Source: Coemansia sp. RSA 922 (lineage: Eukaryota; Kickxellomycota; Kickxellomycetes; Kickxellales; Kickxellaceae). Taken from it: a DNA stretch of 48,410 nt. Shown here one piece after another: positions 27,219 to 37,351 of the stretch. The DNA lies in the NCBI GenBank assembly GCA_027577415.1, contig JANBQS010000039.1, forward strand, positions 1 to 48,410. The letters are read 5' to 3'. The translations under genes were made by a program, and so were the position numbers. Below the pieces are notes generated by a model. That model saw nothing but the letters and a program-made list of their open reading frames with translations, searched no databases and was not told the origin of the DNA. The first letter of the stretch is position 1; each line of letters starts with the position of its first letter.

Positions 27219-29049
27219 ATGCCTCGCTTTTCGCGCAGCCGCCAAGCAGACGCTGCTGCTATCGAGTCGGGCGGTGGCTACGGGCAGCCAGAGAAGAACA
27301 CGGGTGGTTTGGTCACTGAAGAAGTTGGCTCGCTCGTATCACGGCCCAAGCTCATTGTCTTTTACATCGGGTAAGCATCTCCCCCCCGCACCCCCGCATA
27401 TAGCTGCTGCTATTGTTTGAAGTGCGCATTGTCTGCGACACATTGTGCACTCGACCCGATTTAATTATACTGCGCTCAAGATCTGTATTACTGACATTTC
27501 AATATGTTTACTGCCCTTTTCTATCGGATTTATTCCACGATGGTATAGTGCGCTGATCACCATGTTTGCCATCAGTTTGCAGACCGTTATCCCGGCGTCG
27601 TTCTTTGTCCAAGCAGTAGTCCCGTGGGGCGTTGAGGTGAGCTCGCTGTGGATGCCCGCCTCCTATCTTATAGGCTATGTAGCGATGATTCTCCCCGCTT
27701 TCCGTATTTCCGAGATGACTGGTCGTCTGGCCGCCTTTTGGTTCGGCCTAGCCGTCTTTGTCATATTCACAGGGTTAGCTGGTGACGCTGCTACAGCCTA
27801 CAAATTCTCTGTTCTGCGCGCATTGCAAGGCGCCGGCGCTGGATTCCTCGCCTCGACGATCCTTTTGGTCGTATCCACAAACACCTCCGATCGCAGTCGC
27901 TCGCTGTTCGTTGCCGGGCTATGCGCCGCACAGCTGTTTGGCGTGGGCGCTGCGCACACTATTGGCGGCAAATTGGCCATTGACGGGCACTTCCGGTGGG
28001 GCACCTACTTGGCTGCACCTTTGATGGCTGCGCCAGCCATTCTATGCTTACCCGCTCTTTTGGCTGACAAGAAGCCTGCGCGTACTGAATCCATTTTCAC
28101 TCGCGTGGTAAAGTTTGACTACATTGGCGCGGTCATCCTCATTGGCACTGTGATTATGCTGACGACGGGTCTGGTATTTGGCGGTAATGAGCACAAGTGG
28201 TCGTCGGCAACCGTTATCTGCCTCATAGTGTTTGGTGTCGTTGGCATTGTCTTGTTCTTGGCTTGGGAGCGTCTCGGTGCGTCGCGTCCGCTGTTCAACA
28301 CCAAGTGGCTACATGAGCGCAATTTGCAGATCAGCGTCATTAGCACGCTGTTCATGTCTATGGTGTTCTTTGCTCACTCTGTGTTCATTCCCATCCTCTA
28401 TATCACCGTGCGCTCAGAGCTGACTGACTCAGCTGGCCGCCGTACTGCGCCGTACTGGGCTGTGTCTATGGGCGCCGCGTTGTTGGCTGGCTTGGCTGTA
28501 CGCTACCGCCCGGCGTTGGCTCGTCCACTGGTGTGGGTTGGTTTGGCTATCAGCATCGTATTCTCGGGTCTGTACTACACGATCGAAGTCAAGCCCACGA
28601 GCTTGGCCAAAGAGCAGGCCTTTTACGCACTGGCTGGTCTTGGCCTAGGTCTGGCCTACCCATCTGTCACGTACTTGTCGCAAGTAAGCGTGCCGCTCGA
28701 GGAAGTAGGCGCTGCATCTGTTATTGGCCACTTTTTGTCTATTGTCGGCGGCATGCTCGGCCTCATCCTCTACCAGGCCTGCTTGAAGAGCCGCTTGATT
28801 ATCAACCTCGACGCTATCTTCAAGTCTAATTCCTTCTTGGCTTCCTTTGACGTCCGTACTATGGATATCGCTGGCCTGGAGATGTCTGGTCCTACTATTC
28901 TGACCTATGTGCCGGATTTGTCCGACACTATCGGCCAAAAGATGGTCGACTCGCTACACACCACATATATCCTCACTGTACCGTTCCTGGCGGTCTCTCT
29001 GCTGGCCACTCTATTCTATAAGCACCGCCACACATCGTCTGCCATCTAA
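27219..29049 (+). CDS. Major facilitator superfamily transporter (two exons)
   Basis: Exons 27219-27370 and 27549-29049 give 550 residues. Exon 1 encodes a hydrophilic cytosolic head ending in KLIVFYIG. The splice joins this to ALITMFAISLQTVIPASFF to complete the first membrane helix. About 12-14 hydrophobic segments follow; the motif-A-like loop is RISEMTGRLAAFWFG, and GAGAGFLASTILLVV looks like the antiporter motif region of drug:H+ antiporters. A multidrug or siderophore-type exporter of the 14-helix class is the best guess; the substrate is open. The tail is short (YKHRHTSSAI). The exon-2 frame is open back to 27445, but its upstream part is intronic. It stands alone between long spacers. 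Confidence 0.87.
27371..27548 (+). other. Intron of the MFS transporter gene (178 bp)
   Basis: Donor CGG|GTAAGC and acceptor GGTATAG|TGC; a branch-like TACTGAC lies near 27489. A split Gly codon (GG|T) joins the two exons and completes transmembrane helix 1. Confidence 0.78.
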
Positions 29050-29215
29050 TTTTATAATTTTGCTATTACCTATTTTAATTTATCATTATTTGCCACGTGT
29101 AGAGTGATGACAATTGGAATGCATGTTGGGTGAAGTGGATTCGTGATGGTCATGAGGCGGTAGGCAAGCTTCAAAAATTTTCAATTGCTAAATAAGAGCG
29201 CTGGACTGACATAAA

Positions 29216-29350
29216 ATGACTGGAGGCCGCCGGCACTCCTTAAGCGGTTGCAAAAAGTGCACCTCTCTCTCTCTCCATTATCACCAGCAGCCCAACTGCC
29301 TCCGTATCAACGTCCAGCGACTATCAGAATCTCAGGCCGCCTTATCCTAA
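29216..29350 (+). CDS. Micro reading frame with a CKKC zinc-knuckle-like motif
   Basis: 44 residues: basic start (MTGGRRHSLSG), then CKKC-x7-HYH-x5-C. It stops with TAA one base before the ATG of the next micro frame (TAACATG), in another frame. An AT-rich TAAAA word precedes it. Real expression is uncertain; the two adjacent frames may be one decayed gene. Confidence 0.3.
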   Translation: MTGGRRHSLSGCKKCTSLSLHYHQQPNCLRINVQRLSESQAALS

Positions 29351-29351
29351 C

Positions 29352-29444
29352 ATGTTTAAATGTGGCCCATGCGGTAGTGCCTTTGAAACCGAGAAAGGTT
29401 TAGGCACACACATTCGCTTTTGCCGCAAATGGTCAATGGAGTAA
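29352..29444 (+). CDS. Micro reading frame with a C2HC zinc-finger-like motif
   Basis: 30 residues with FKCGPCGSAFETEKGLGTHI followed by RFC, i.e. C-x2-C-x12-H-x3-C, a textbook spacing for a single C2H(C/H) finger with the usual Phe and Leu core. Too short to be annotated automatically. May be a stand-alone peptide or a remnant of a larger zinc-finger protein. Confidence 0.35.
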   Translation: MFKCGPCGSAFETEKGLGTHIRFCRKWSME

Positions 29445-30076
29445 TTTACTCCCAAACCACCCAAATAGCTAGGACGTACACCTTTCTTCTGTTTTCAACC
29501 TATAGACAATAAATCTACGTACTGAACAGCAACTATAAGCACAAATATATCAAACATAGATACTACATACTACTGTGTACTCAAGTCATGTCTACACCTA
29601 CAAATCATGAAATAGTGTGGATCTCATCAAATAATCTTGTGAAAAGATCTTATAATGGCCGTATTAGGTGTCTGGCTCGAAGTATTCCGCTGTATGTTTA
29701 CCATATCTAAGTAATTACAGCGAGTGCAGACAAAGAGCGATAATATTGAGCGCATGAGTCATTTTGCATATTTTTGCTTATTGTGCAAGAAGAAGTGAGA
29801 ACAATTAGACATGTATCCAACCTATATCGTCGCTGTTGTTGTGCGGGTGGGCAGAGACGTTTGCCTCCATGTAAGAGTTGTCCATCTGCTTTGTTCCACG
29901 TGCAGACAGTCAGGGGATCATCAGGCTGCCCTATTGCATGAATAAGAAACTCCGCAGTTTCCAGGAATAGAGAGATAATTGATGTTTATTGTTTGTAAAG
30001 GAAACCAAACGTAAGTCCACGCTACGGTTGCTAAGAAGGTGGCATAATTTTGAGCTGTGAGGTGGCGCCAAGCTGG

Positions 30077-30084
30077 TATAAAAT
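30077..30084 (+). promoter_or_regulatory. TATA box before micro zinc-finger frame 30201
   Basis: TATAAAAT in the context GCTGGTATAAAATAC, 124 bp before the ATG at 30201. The same GGTATAAAA word precedes the genes at 32186 and 35558. Confidence 0.5.
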
Positions 30085-30200
30085 ACTGAGGCTACCCATC
30101 CCTAGATTAGGTGAATAGTACTAGATTCTATCATTTTATTTAACCCATCTGCCACTCTCTCTGGCGACATTTACAATACCTGAATATAGACTATGAAAAC

Positions 30201-30299
30201 ATGCCCCCTACACTAGATAGCAAAAAGGAGTTTACTTGCCTAACGTGTGGAATGAAGTTTGGGGGAACTGCTTCAGATGGAATTACACTGCTTTCTTAA
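30201..30299 (+). pseudogene. Micro zinc-finger frame, apparently frameshifted
   Basis: The frame gives 32 residues with FTCLTCGMKFGG, the first half of a C2H2 finger, then stops. In a neighbouring frame the same bases continue as ELHCFLKHK, which resembles the second half of the finger at 30782-31012 (KHCWLEHE). This suggests a finger gene broken by a one- or two-base indel near 30265. A TATA box lies 124 bp upstream. Confidence 0.4.
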
Positions 30300-30412
30300 A
30301 CATAAGCCAATAAAAGTGCGACTATTCCTCACAACAACGTAATCGTGCCTGACTGCCCGTCTCAGCTATTAGGATTTGCAACCTCTTGACTATAAACTAC
30401 AGACGATCTATA

Positions 30413-30445
30413 CTCTCAATTTTATTGAGAGCATATCTATGCTCT
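30413..30445. repeat. Two overlapping perfect hairpins
   Basis: CTCTCAAT-TTT-ATTGAGAG (30413-30431) is a perfect 8-bp stem. It overlaps AGAGCAT-ATCT-ATGCTCT (30428-30445), a perfect 7-bp stem. Just downstream the words CTCTACGTGTGGA would read CSTCG in one frame, another partial CxxC motif. Confidence 0.6.
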
Positions 30446-30781
30446 ACGTGTGGAATAGATCTAAGAGTGGACATTGAGTAAGTTGGTGAGGAAAGAGCCG
30501 CTTTAAGATGACCAGTTGGATTTACCTGTGGTTATACACAGTTCTGGAAGAGAATGTACTCACTACATTGATTAAATCATGTGATAATGATCTCTCATTA
30601 CCTCGATCTGCTTAGTGAGAACTTATTTCCAGCTCATATACTGATAAAGGGCACTGAGGTATTCATATGACATGATGCCTGATAATGCGAGAATACTCAC
30701 CTGATATTTGGCTATTGTGGCAAGTCTACCAGGATAAAGCACATAGTCACTTTCTTATTTAAAGGACGCATCCCTTTCCTG

Positions 30782-31012
30782 ATGATGTCGCAAGAATACA
30801 ACAGTAGCTTTTTCTCCGACTGTAGCAACTTTTTCCCCACTAGGCTCCTTATAATTATCTTAGCTACACTTTTAATCATGTACGAGACAAAATGTGCTAA
30901 TGAGCTTGCCTTTGTGTGTCGGCTTTGCGGCTACTCAACTCTTGTCGAGGAACTGTTCAAAAAGCATTGCTGGCTTGAACACGAAGTTAGGGATATCTTT
31001 GATTGTCTCTAG
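30782..31012 (+). CDS. Small protein with one C2H2 zinc finger
   Basis: 76 residues, or 44 if the Met at 30878 is used. The N-terminal part of the longer form has a hydrophobic run (RLLIIILATLLIM), which might be a membrane or signal segment or non-coding leader. The C-terminal part is a complete finger, FVCRLCGYSTLVEELFKKHC followed by WLEHE, with C-x2-C-x12-H-x4-H and expected hydrophobic core. No family identification. The finger type and length resemble the decayed frame at 30201, so they may be paralogues. Confidence 0.42.
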   Translation: MMSQEYNSSFFSDCSNFFPTRLLIIILATLLIMYETKCANELAFVCRLCGYSTLVEELFKKHCWLEHEVRDIFDCL

Positions 31013-31866
31013 GAAGCGAGTACATACCTACTTCTCCACAGGACAAGGACCGACTAGGTGTAGTCTGTAGTTCTAAAGTATCTCACAAAATACATGAAAC
31101 TAGCCTAATACTATTTTTCATATACACGTCTTCTGTCAAGGAGCGTATTTTCAATTCTAACCACCGGTAGCGGTACTTCCTGGCAGATCCATTTCTCTCA
31201 TTCCATTACACGTGTGGCTTAAGTCAAAGTGGTAGCTTGTTTGAGCCAAGTGGGTGCATCTATACACGCCGGTATGGAGGCCGAAATAAGGGCACTGGAC
31301 AGAGCATCACTTATGCAAGCCGACGCAAACTGAATAGGTGGACGGAAGATCAGCATGTCCACGCTCCCGCTCGCCCGAAGAGGCCAACATGGGCTAACCA
31401 CTTCCAAATCATCTGCCGGCAAGTCGCACAACTTTGATGAGCTCCCACACGCTGTACACACAGATAGGATGAAAACAAAGTTGCGATTCATGAGAATAAA
31501 TATGTCATCGCCTATTTCGTTAAAGTCACAACTGTGTAAAAGAAAAACTAGCTGTTCAAACGATAAATTCAGTGAATCTCGCTGGATCAAACACCAAAGG
31601 ACAGTTTGCATGATACAAAGCGTAAGTACTAAGAGTGTTCTATCAAAAATCTAAACGCTTTTCCAAGCTCTCTCTCTTTGTAATGAGAACCGCGTGTTCG
31701 AAGGGCGCTTTATAAAAATAAGTAAATTGAAACTTGTATTTTTAGGTTCTTTTACATGTCGCTAGTCTTTGTGGGGAAAGGAAAGTGGCGCGCCTTTAAA
31801 ACTCATTTCAAAAGCCAAGCAAAGGAGTTTTTGCCCTTTACTATGTTGTTGTAGTCTTTAGAGATA

Positions 31867-32076
31867 ATGGTTTGCCAATTGTGCCCTTTACTGACCTTTG
31901 CACGCAAAGGGTACAAGGTATCCGAGTCCCACAAACACATTGTGCTTTGTATGCCTACAAAGCTCCCTCCTCTGAAACTCCACTTTTCTCCAATTTCCCT
32001 TGTGTCTGACTTCATCCTATTGTTTTGGGGTGTAGGTATAAAATTCCGCCCAGCTGCTGCTGTCTCGGTCAACTAA
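31867..32076 (+). CDS. Small frame starting with CxxC...HxH motif
   Basis: 69 residues; starts MVCQLCPLLTF and later SESHKHIVLC, a loose C2H2/C2HC arrangement. Its 3' end overlaps the TATA box at 32037, so either the protein is shorter or not real. Included as part of the series of micro CxxC frames in 29.2-32.1 kb. The remaining sequence of 29445-31866 shows no clear gene. Confidence 0.22.
   Translation: MVCQLCPLLTFARKGYKVSESHKHIVLCMPTKLPPLKLHFSPISLVSDFILLFWGVGIKFRPAAAVSVN
32037..32044 (+). promoter_or_regulatory. TATA box of the small secreted protein gene
   Basis: TATAAAAT in GTAGGTATAAAATTCC, 149 bp before the ATG at 32186. A C/A-rich leader (CTCACTCACTCACG) lies between. Confidence 0.65.
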
Positions 32077-32185
32077 TTATCTAAAATCTCACACGCTATC
32101 CTACCACCATATTCACCTCAATCTTTTGCACTTATACTCACTCACTCACGCTCACTGGATTTAAATTCAACTCAAAATTATAGCC

Positions 32186-32527
32186 ATGCGCTTCTTCGTT
32201 ATTCTAGCCATCCTCAGCTGTATCTTGGCGCTTTGCCATGCCGCTCGTGAAATTACCTTTCGTAACGCGGGAGGAGAAGAAGAGACATACAACTCGGATG
32301 ACTACTACTGCCATCGTGTCGGCCGCAAGTTCCTCAGCTCGGATAATGAGGCGATTGCTACCGGTGGCCCAACAATGTACTATAGCGACTCGCAGTGCAG
32401 GAAACGGGTTAGTGTTGACTTGGATGGCGAAGGCGAGGTCATTAAAGTAGCGAGCCGTATCAAGGCCTATCGCGCTCTTAACTTTGAGTGCAGTGCTAAC
32501 AACAGCACGAATGCTCTTAGGAAATAA
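32186..32527 (+). CDS. Small secreted protein
   Basis: 113 residues with a clear signal peptide (MRFFVILAILSCILALCHAA, cut before REIT). The mature protein has about 93 residues, acidic then basic, with three cysteines (YYCHRVG, SQCRKR, FECSA) and one N-glycosylation sequon near the end. I recognise no family. Size and secretion fit an effector-like or surface peptide, but nothing more specific is supported. A good TATA box is present at 32037, which strengthens the call. Confidence 0.72.
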   Translation: MRFFVILAILSCILALCHAAREITFRNAGGEEETYNSDDYYCHRVGRKFLSSDNEAIATGGPTMYYSDSQCRKRVSVDLDGEGEVIKVASRIKAYRALNFECSANNSTNALRK

Positions 32528-33859
32528 TAAAACAGCGTATTTTGCAAAAAAATCAATATATCATTAGTAACATTATTGCAAGTAAGTGCCGCTTAAACTT
32601 TTCTTCTTGTTGTAGTCTGGAGGGCGGTGGTCCTCAGTTAATTTTTACGACATAAGGTAGACAACAATATTTGTAGCACGTATGCTTTTACTCCTCTTTT
32701 ATATCTAGGCAATAAATAACTATCTATCGTGCTTTATCATATTATTTATTTTCAACGGGTACATAAAATCTTGTAGTTTGTATTTACAAATGTCTGTCAT
32801 TTGAGTCCCTAGTAAGAGCCAAGTTCTCTGGATTTAGCGCATTCGTTACTGCTCGTAGCTGGTGGTATATTATGTTACATCGATTTCAATAGTTCTCGAC
32901 GCGTAGATCATGTTAAAGCATATGCGACTATGCGCTAAAGTAAACATATGACTCATACAGATCTGATACAACGCCCTAAGAATAAAGGTAGGTGACGGGA
33001 GCATAGGTCCAATTTATAAAAAAAAACCAGTTCCTCCTAACATCCGGCACGCGTTGCTCAAGAGCGGAGAGCAAAAAAGCTACGCGACACATGGAAGGAC
33101 GGTGATTGGTTTTCAGTCCAATACAAAACGGTGCCCCTTAAAGAAGAGGACCGGATGGTTGGTAGAGTCAGCGCGCCAAACAAATAGCTGCCGGCTTTTT
33201 CAAGCAGCATAGTTGTGCTCTGCTGGACTTGAGCTTCCGAATGAGCCCAAATATGCCCCGTCCGACTTGTTAAACAGCCAAGTTAGTAACCAGAAACAAT
33301 CAACAAGTATATTACAATCAGGCGCAGGTGCCAGAGCAGGAGCTAGTCCAGCTCCACAAGTACCGACAGGTGGACCCTTAATGTGGGGAAGTGGGGAGCT
33401 TTGTTCTCCGCTCGTGATCGCAGTGGAAAACGCGTGTTGACGCGTCAGACACGTCACTCACAAAAATGGCAAGCCTAACGCGTGCAGCGCGTAAAATACG
33501 ATTGTCCTTGGCTTCAATCAAGCCCAAGGGCTATTCCACCAGTGAGAGTCTGACTGGAAGCTGTGAGCCGTTGGAGAGGGATGGGAATAAGCTCGGGGGA
33601 TCCGTCAGGGGGATAGAGGAAACGACAGCGCCCAAACCTTTCTTGTCTCTTTTGCTTTATTACAATCTTTGCTATTCTCTTTCTCATATCTGCTAAACAC
33701 TGTCTTTTCTTTTTGTCTATCTTACACAAACGGCGCCTAAGGCATGCGGCACTCGTGACACATGGTACGCAGCGTAAAACACATCGAGAGCCAACCACCA
33801 AAAAGGTAGGTTTAAGAGTGCTTATATTCTTTGTGGATAAGTGCTGGTATGGCAGATTC
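32528..33859. other. Gene-poor spacer
   Basis: 1.3 kb of AT-rich then mixed sequence. Short frames at 33213-33440 and 33466-33696 have no family resemblance. I find no RNA gene or repeat in it. Confidence 0.5.
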
Positions 33860-34282
33860 ACAGCAAGCGAGCTGGGGTTTTGCCGTTTGGCAAGTGGACG
33901 CTGGGCGGCTTTGGAGGCATGGAAGTCAAAGACAGCGGTCAATGCGCTACTGAGCGGTGCTCAGTCGATCTACTTTCTGTCGCTTGTCATTATTCAGTGG
34001 GGCAACATGTTTGCTATGCGCATGCGGCGGTTGTGCGTGTTCCATCAGAATCCACTGTGGGGACCTACTCGGAACCTGCGGCTCTTGTGTGCCATTCCAT
34101 CCCATTCACGCTAGGTATTGTGTTCCTCTTCTGCTACATAGGCTGGTTTAACTGCGTCAGCATCCCCTGTTGCGTTCCTCTTTATCCCGACCCCCTTTGC
34201 AATTTTAATTGCTGTGCTTGGCGAGATCTGCAAGCTGGCCATGCGCACATACCTGAATGGGCTATTTGCATGCATTGCGTGA
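33860..34282 (+). pseudogene. C-terminal relic of a type IIC (Na,K-ATPase-like) P-type ATPase
   Basis: Four pieces in alternating frames follow the order of the last membrane helices of fungal type IIC P-type ATPases. In order they are PFGKWTLGGFGG (about 33880-33945); AQSIYFLSLVIIQWGN with RRLCVFHQNPLWGP (33959-34105); IPFTLGIVFLFCYIGWFN (about 34098-34152); and PVAFLFIPTPFAILIAVLGE then ICKLAMRTY, ending LNGLFACIA (34160-34282). At least three frame changes and in-frame stops break it, and nothing of the ATPase upstream (phosphorylation site, nucleotide domain) is present. It is therefore a 5'-truncated, decayed copy that still reaches the natural C-terminus. Introns are an unlikely explanation because the pieces abut without GT-AG boundaries. 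Confidence 0.82.
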
Positions 34283-35557
34283 TAATGGGCGGCAGCATTT
34301 ATAGATATAAATTTTAAATTGTAATACATATGAACTATCGATTAATTGGAGTATCAAACATACAAAACCATTAATGTCACGAATTGGTTGTTGACAAGTA
34401 ACGAACATGGAATTTAAAGCAGAAAGAGATGAGTAGGAAATGAAACGGAAAGAGAAAGAAGACTAGACACCCTAGTGCAGGCAGTTGAGCTCGTAGCAGC
34501 GAGTGCAAATAATATCCTACATTTTAAAGTAGCAGCCTCTCGCAATTTCTGTAAAATATTGCGCGCCTGTTGCTTAGCTAGGATACGAGCTTGACATCAA
34601 GGTCTTTCTCGACAACCAGTCTAGTCTTGCATGGAGCACAACAAAAGGAAACCCTTGAGTCGCAATATACAAGAGGCGCTGGGCGAATTGTTGCCAAGCT
34701 CTGCACACCGACACAATACCGCTGTAACATACTGCACAAAGCATAGTTCAGATGCTAGTCCTGCACGCTTGCATCTCCAGCTAGTTCTTACAGTTATAGT
34801 AAAGCCATGGTGTAAATTGAATAACAAGCAGGAAAAGAGTATAAGAAAAGTAAGAAAACTAGAAAGGCGTGTACGCTGCTGTTCTAGCTTTTCTCTATAG
34901 CGATGGCTCTATAACAATCGCTTATTGTCGTGAGAATGTTTATTCGGCCAACTTTGCCTTGGGGTTCGATAAAAGCAGAGCATAGCTTCCCTTGACGCGC
35001 CCGATCGTAAGTCTAGGAGTAGTTACTGTTTTGATGTAATCTGTCATCCCCACGGGTTCAAGCTACTGTCACCATTTCATTGCAAACAAATGGGGAATAG
35101 GGTGGTGCCCCCTTATTCTCCGCTTTGGAGAGTATTTGGGCCTACACCTCCATCTTTGTCTGCATTGTTGCTTAATTGCTCGATTGTGCGAGTGTGCTTC
35201 ATACCAAAGGGAGCTGCTGTGCAGGAGAACAAGGTTTTATACTTTCGGATGGCAAGTATTTACGCGTCGTAAAAAGAAGCATGGTGACGTTATCACACGT
35301 TCCCCCAACATTTCTGCTTTTATATGTGGCATATTATGCAGGCGGTAGATCATACTATGAAGAAAGGGATTACGTAAGTCAGCCCATCACCCCCTAGGAA
35401 TTACATAAACCGCTGGGTATAAAAACAAATCGAGTACGAGCCAGTCCACCCCAGACTTCTTTTTAGTTGCCCTTTACTTTTTTCTCCATTTGAAATTCCA
35501 AACAAATTCACTTCTGCAGTGCAAATTTGCAAAATAAAATTTAATATTAATTTACAC
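34283..35557. other. Gene-poor spacer before the coiled-coil gene
   Basis: Mixed unique sequence with short frames lacking any domain signature (for example 34631-34900). The right end is the promoter of the next gene. Confidence 0.5.
35418..35425 (+). promoter_or_regulatory. TATA box of the coiled-coil protein gene
   Basis: TATAAAAA in GCTGGGTATAAAAACAAA, 140 bp before the ATG at 35558, with pyrimidine-rich leader sequence after it. Confidence 0.65.
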
Positions 35558-37351
35558 ATGTCCATTTCTAAGAGGATTGTTGCCGCCAGCCGTAAGGTTG
35601 GCTATGCGGTTCGCGCACGCGTTACGCGTCGGCGCCATACCACCGCCACCACTACTGCCACCGCCCAGCCCGTTGATGCTGCCTCAGCATCGTCAGGCTC
35701 GGTCGAGACGGCGGTCGACTATGAAACCACTGCCGCCGAGTCGCACAAGGATACCGCTGGCTCGGACGAGGTGATCAGCATGCTCATGGCGCTACAGAGC
35801 GAGGTTAGAGAGATTAGGGCGTGGATGGGGGTCGCCACCGCCACATCCATCGTCCAGTCACTGAAGCAGGCTGCTGCTACTGCTGAAGCAATTGTAGGGA
35901 CAGCTGCCACTGAGCCCACAGTAACCGAGGATGCTGCAGCCAGAGCCAAGGCGCGCGAAACGGCTGTCGAGGCACGCGAAAGGGATGTTGCGGTGCGCGA
36001 GGTGGCTGTTGAAGCGCGCGAGGTGGCTGTGACAGAGTGTGTGACCGACGCCAAGACACGCGAGCGTGACGTCCAGTTTGCTGTGGCTGCATTTTCAGTA
36101 CGCGAAGCCAAGATCGCGACAAGCGAGGGTGCCGTCACAAAGCGCGAAGATGATGTCAAAAAGGATGAGGCCGCTATTGAAGCGCGCAATGCCTCACTCG
36201 AGGAGCGCGAGGCCTCACTCGAGACGCGTGAGGATAATATTGAGGAGCGTGAATCCGAGGTCAAGGAGCGTGAGGCAGCACTCGAGGAACGCGAGGCGGC
36301 ACTTGATGAGCGCGAAATCGCTATTGAGGAGCAAGCAACAGCATTCGAGCAGTGCGAGGACGCGGCTGCTGAGTACGACGAGCCAGACACTGACGTTGCG
36401 ATGGTCGAGGGTATTGATCGTGCCATCGACCATGCAGAATTGCAGCAAGAGTCCCTTAACATTGGTATTGCCCTCGCCGAGGCACGCCACAAGGCCTCTC
36501 TCCTTGTCATTGCCCGCGCTGAGTTATGCGAGGAGACTGCCATCGCCAATAACTCTATTGGCACGCATATTCTCGTTGACATTGTCCGCGTCACCTCCCG
36601 CTTTAAAGTGCATACGGAGACCCTTGGCAATGACATCCGCCTCGCCATCAAACGGCTTGAGGCGCTATTCGAAGCCATCGCTTGCGCGGAGTCATGCAGG
36701 GAAATCGCCTTCTCCGAGCCTGCTACTGGCGCCGACGCAATCCACAAAATTTACAGTGCCATCGCGTGCGCAGAAGCGAGTCGCGAAGCCCTTGACAGTG
36801 GTGTTGTCGTCACTACAGACGCCAGCAATGCTGTTCAACGTGCTATTGCCTGTATCGAGGAGCATGCGAGGGCTGCTTTCGTCGTCAAACCTGTCACTGC
36901 CCACGCCGAGCACCACACGGGTACCACCATGACAGTCGACTGTGCGCGAGGTATCGCTGAAGAGCTCCGTGTGCACATGAAGGCCAGCGATGATAACGAG
37001 GAAGTGGCTGCCGCCACAAATGTGCTGGAGCGTCTTGACGGCGCTATTTCTCTCGTTGGCGCCAACTTTGGATCTGTGGCCACACTCGAGGTCGCTACTA
37101 CCCGCGCCAAATGGCATTTGGATATCGTAACCGCTCTCAACCACGCTGCCGACATTACCAATCCGCTTCAGGCACACAAAGAGCTAGACCCAGGCTGCGG
37201 GTTTGCCAAGATTGTTGATAGCCTTGATTGCGCCACTAACATTGGTGGCGAGTACTTGATGGCTGTCGCTGCTGGCGACGACATAGAAGATGGAGCTGGG
37301 GTACTTGCGGCCCTTGAGAATGCTATCGCTAGCGTGGAGAGGCACTTGTGA
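35558..37351 (+). CDS. Long heptad-repeat coiled-coil protein, function unknown
   Basis: The first ATG is at 35558 (MSISKRIVAASRKVGYAVRA), giving 597 residues. The N-terminus is basic, followed by a Thr/Ala-rich stretch. From ~120 to ~290 the chain is an almost perfect seven-residue repeat based on R-E-x-x-[LV]-x-x (EEREAALEEREAALDERE and variants), a long parallel coiled coil with about 20 heptads. The last ~300 residues are Ala/Ile/Glu-rich, helical and contain scattered Cys, with loosely repeated words such as IACAE(A/S)xREA. Neither signal peptide nor membrane helix is present. Scaffold, septal or cytoskeletal function would fit, without evidence. After the TGA stop the same frame stays open for 24 codons to TAG at 37424-37426. 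Confidence 0.8.
   Translation: MSISKRIVAASRKVGYAVRARVTRRRHTTATTTATAQPVDAASASSGSVETAVDYETTAAESHKDTAGSDEVISMLMALQSEVREIRAWMGVATATSIVQSLKQAAATAEAIVGTAATEPTVTEDAAARAKARETAVEARERDVAVREVAVEAREVAVTECVTDAKTRERDVQFAVAAFSVREAKIATSEGAVTKREDDVKKDEAAIEARNASLEEREASLETREDNIEERESEVKEREAALEEREAALDEREIAIEEQATAFEQCEDAAAEYDEPDTDVAMVEGIDRAIDHAELQQESLNIGIALAEARHKASLLVIARAELCEETAIANNSIGTHILVDIVRVTSRFKVHTETLGNDIRLAIKRLEALFEAIACAESCREIAFSEPATGADAIHKIYSAIACAEASREALDSGVVVTTDASNAVQRAIACIEEHARAAFVVKPVTAHAEHHTGTTMTVDCARGIAEELRVHMKASDDNEEVAAATNVLERLDGAISLVGANFGSVATLEVATTRAKWHLDIVTALNHAADITNPLQAHKELDPGCGFAKIVDSLDCATNIGGEYLMAVAAGDDIEDGAGVLAALENAIASVERHL

Noticed and set aside
31219..31654. Overlapping frames on both strands near 31.2-31.6 kb
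   Set aside because: Neither strand shows a domain. The plus-strand pieces could be a decayed protein gene but I cannot name any relative.
33514..33942. 142-codon minus frame upstream of the ATPase relic
   Set aside because: No domain; overlaps the start of the P-type ATPase relic on the opposite strand.
35719..36747. 342-codon minus frame antisense to the coiled-coil gene
   Set aside because: Ser/Arg-rich mirror of the heptad repeat; the plus frame has TATA box, ATG and regular coiled coil.
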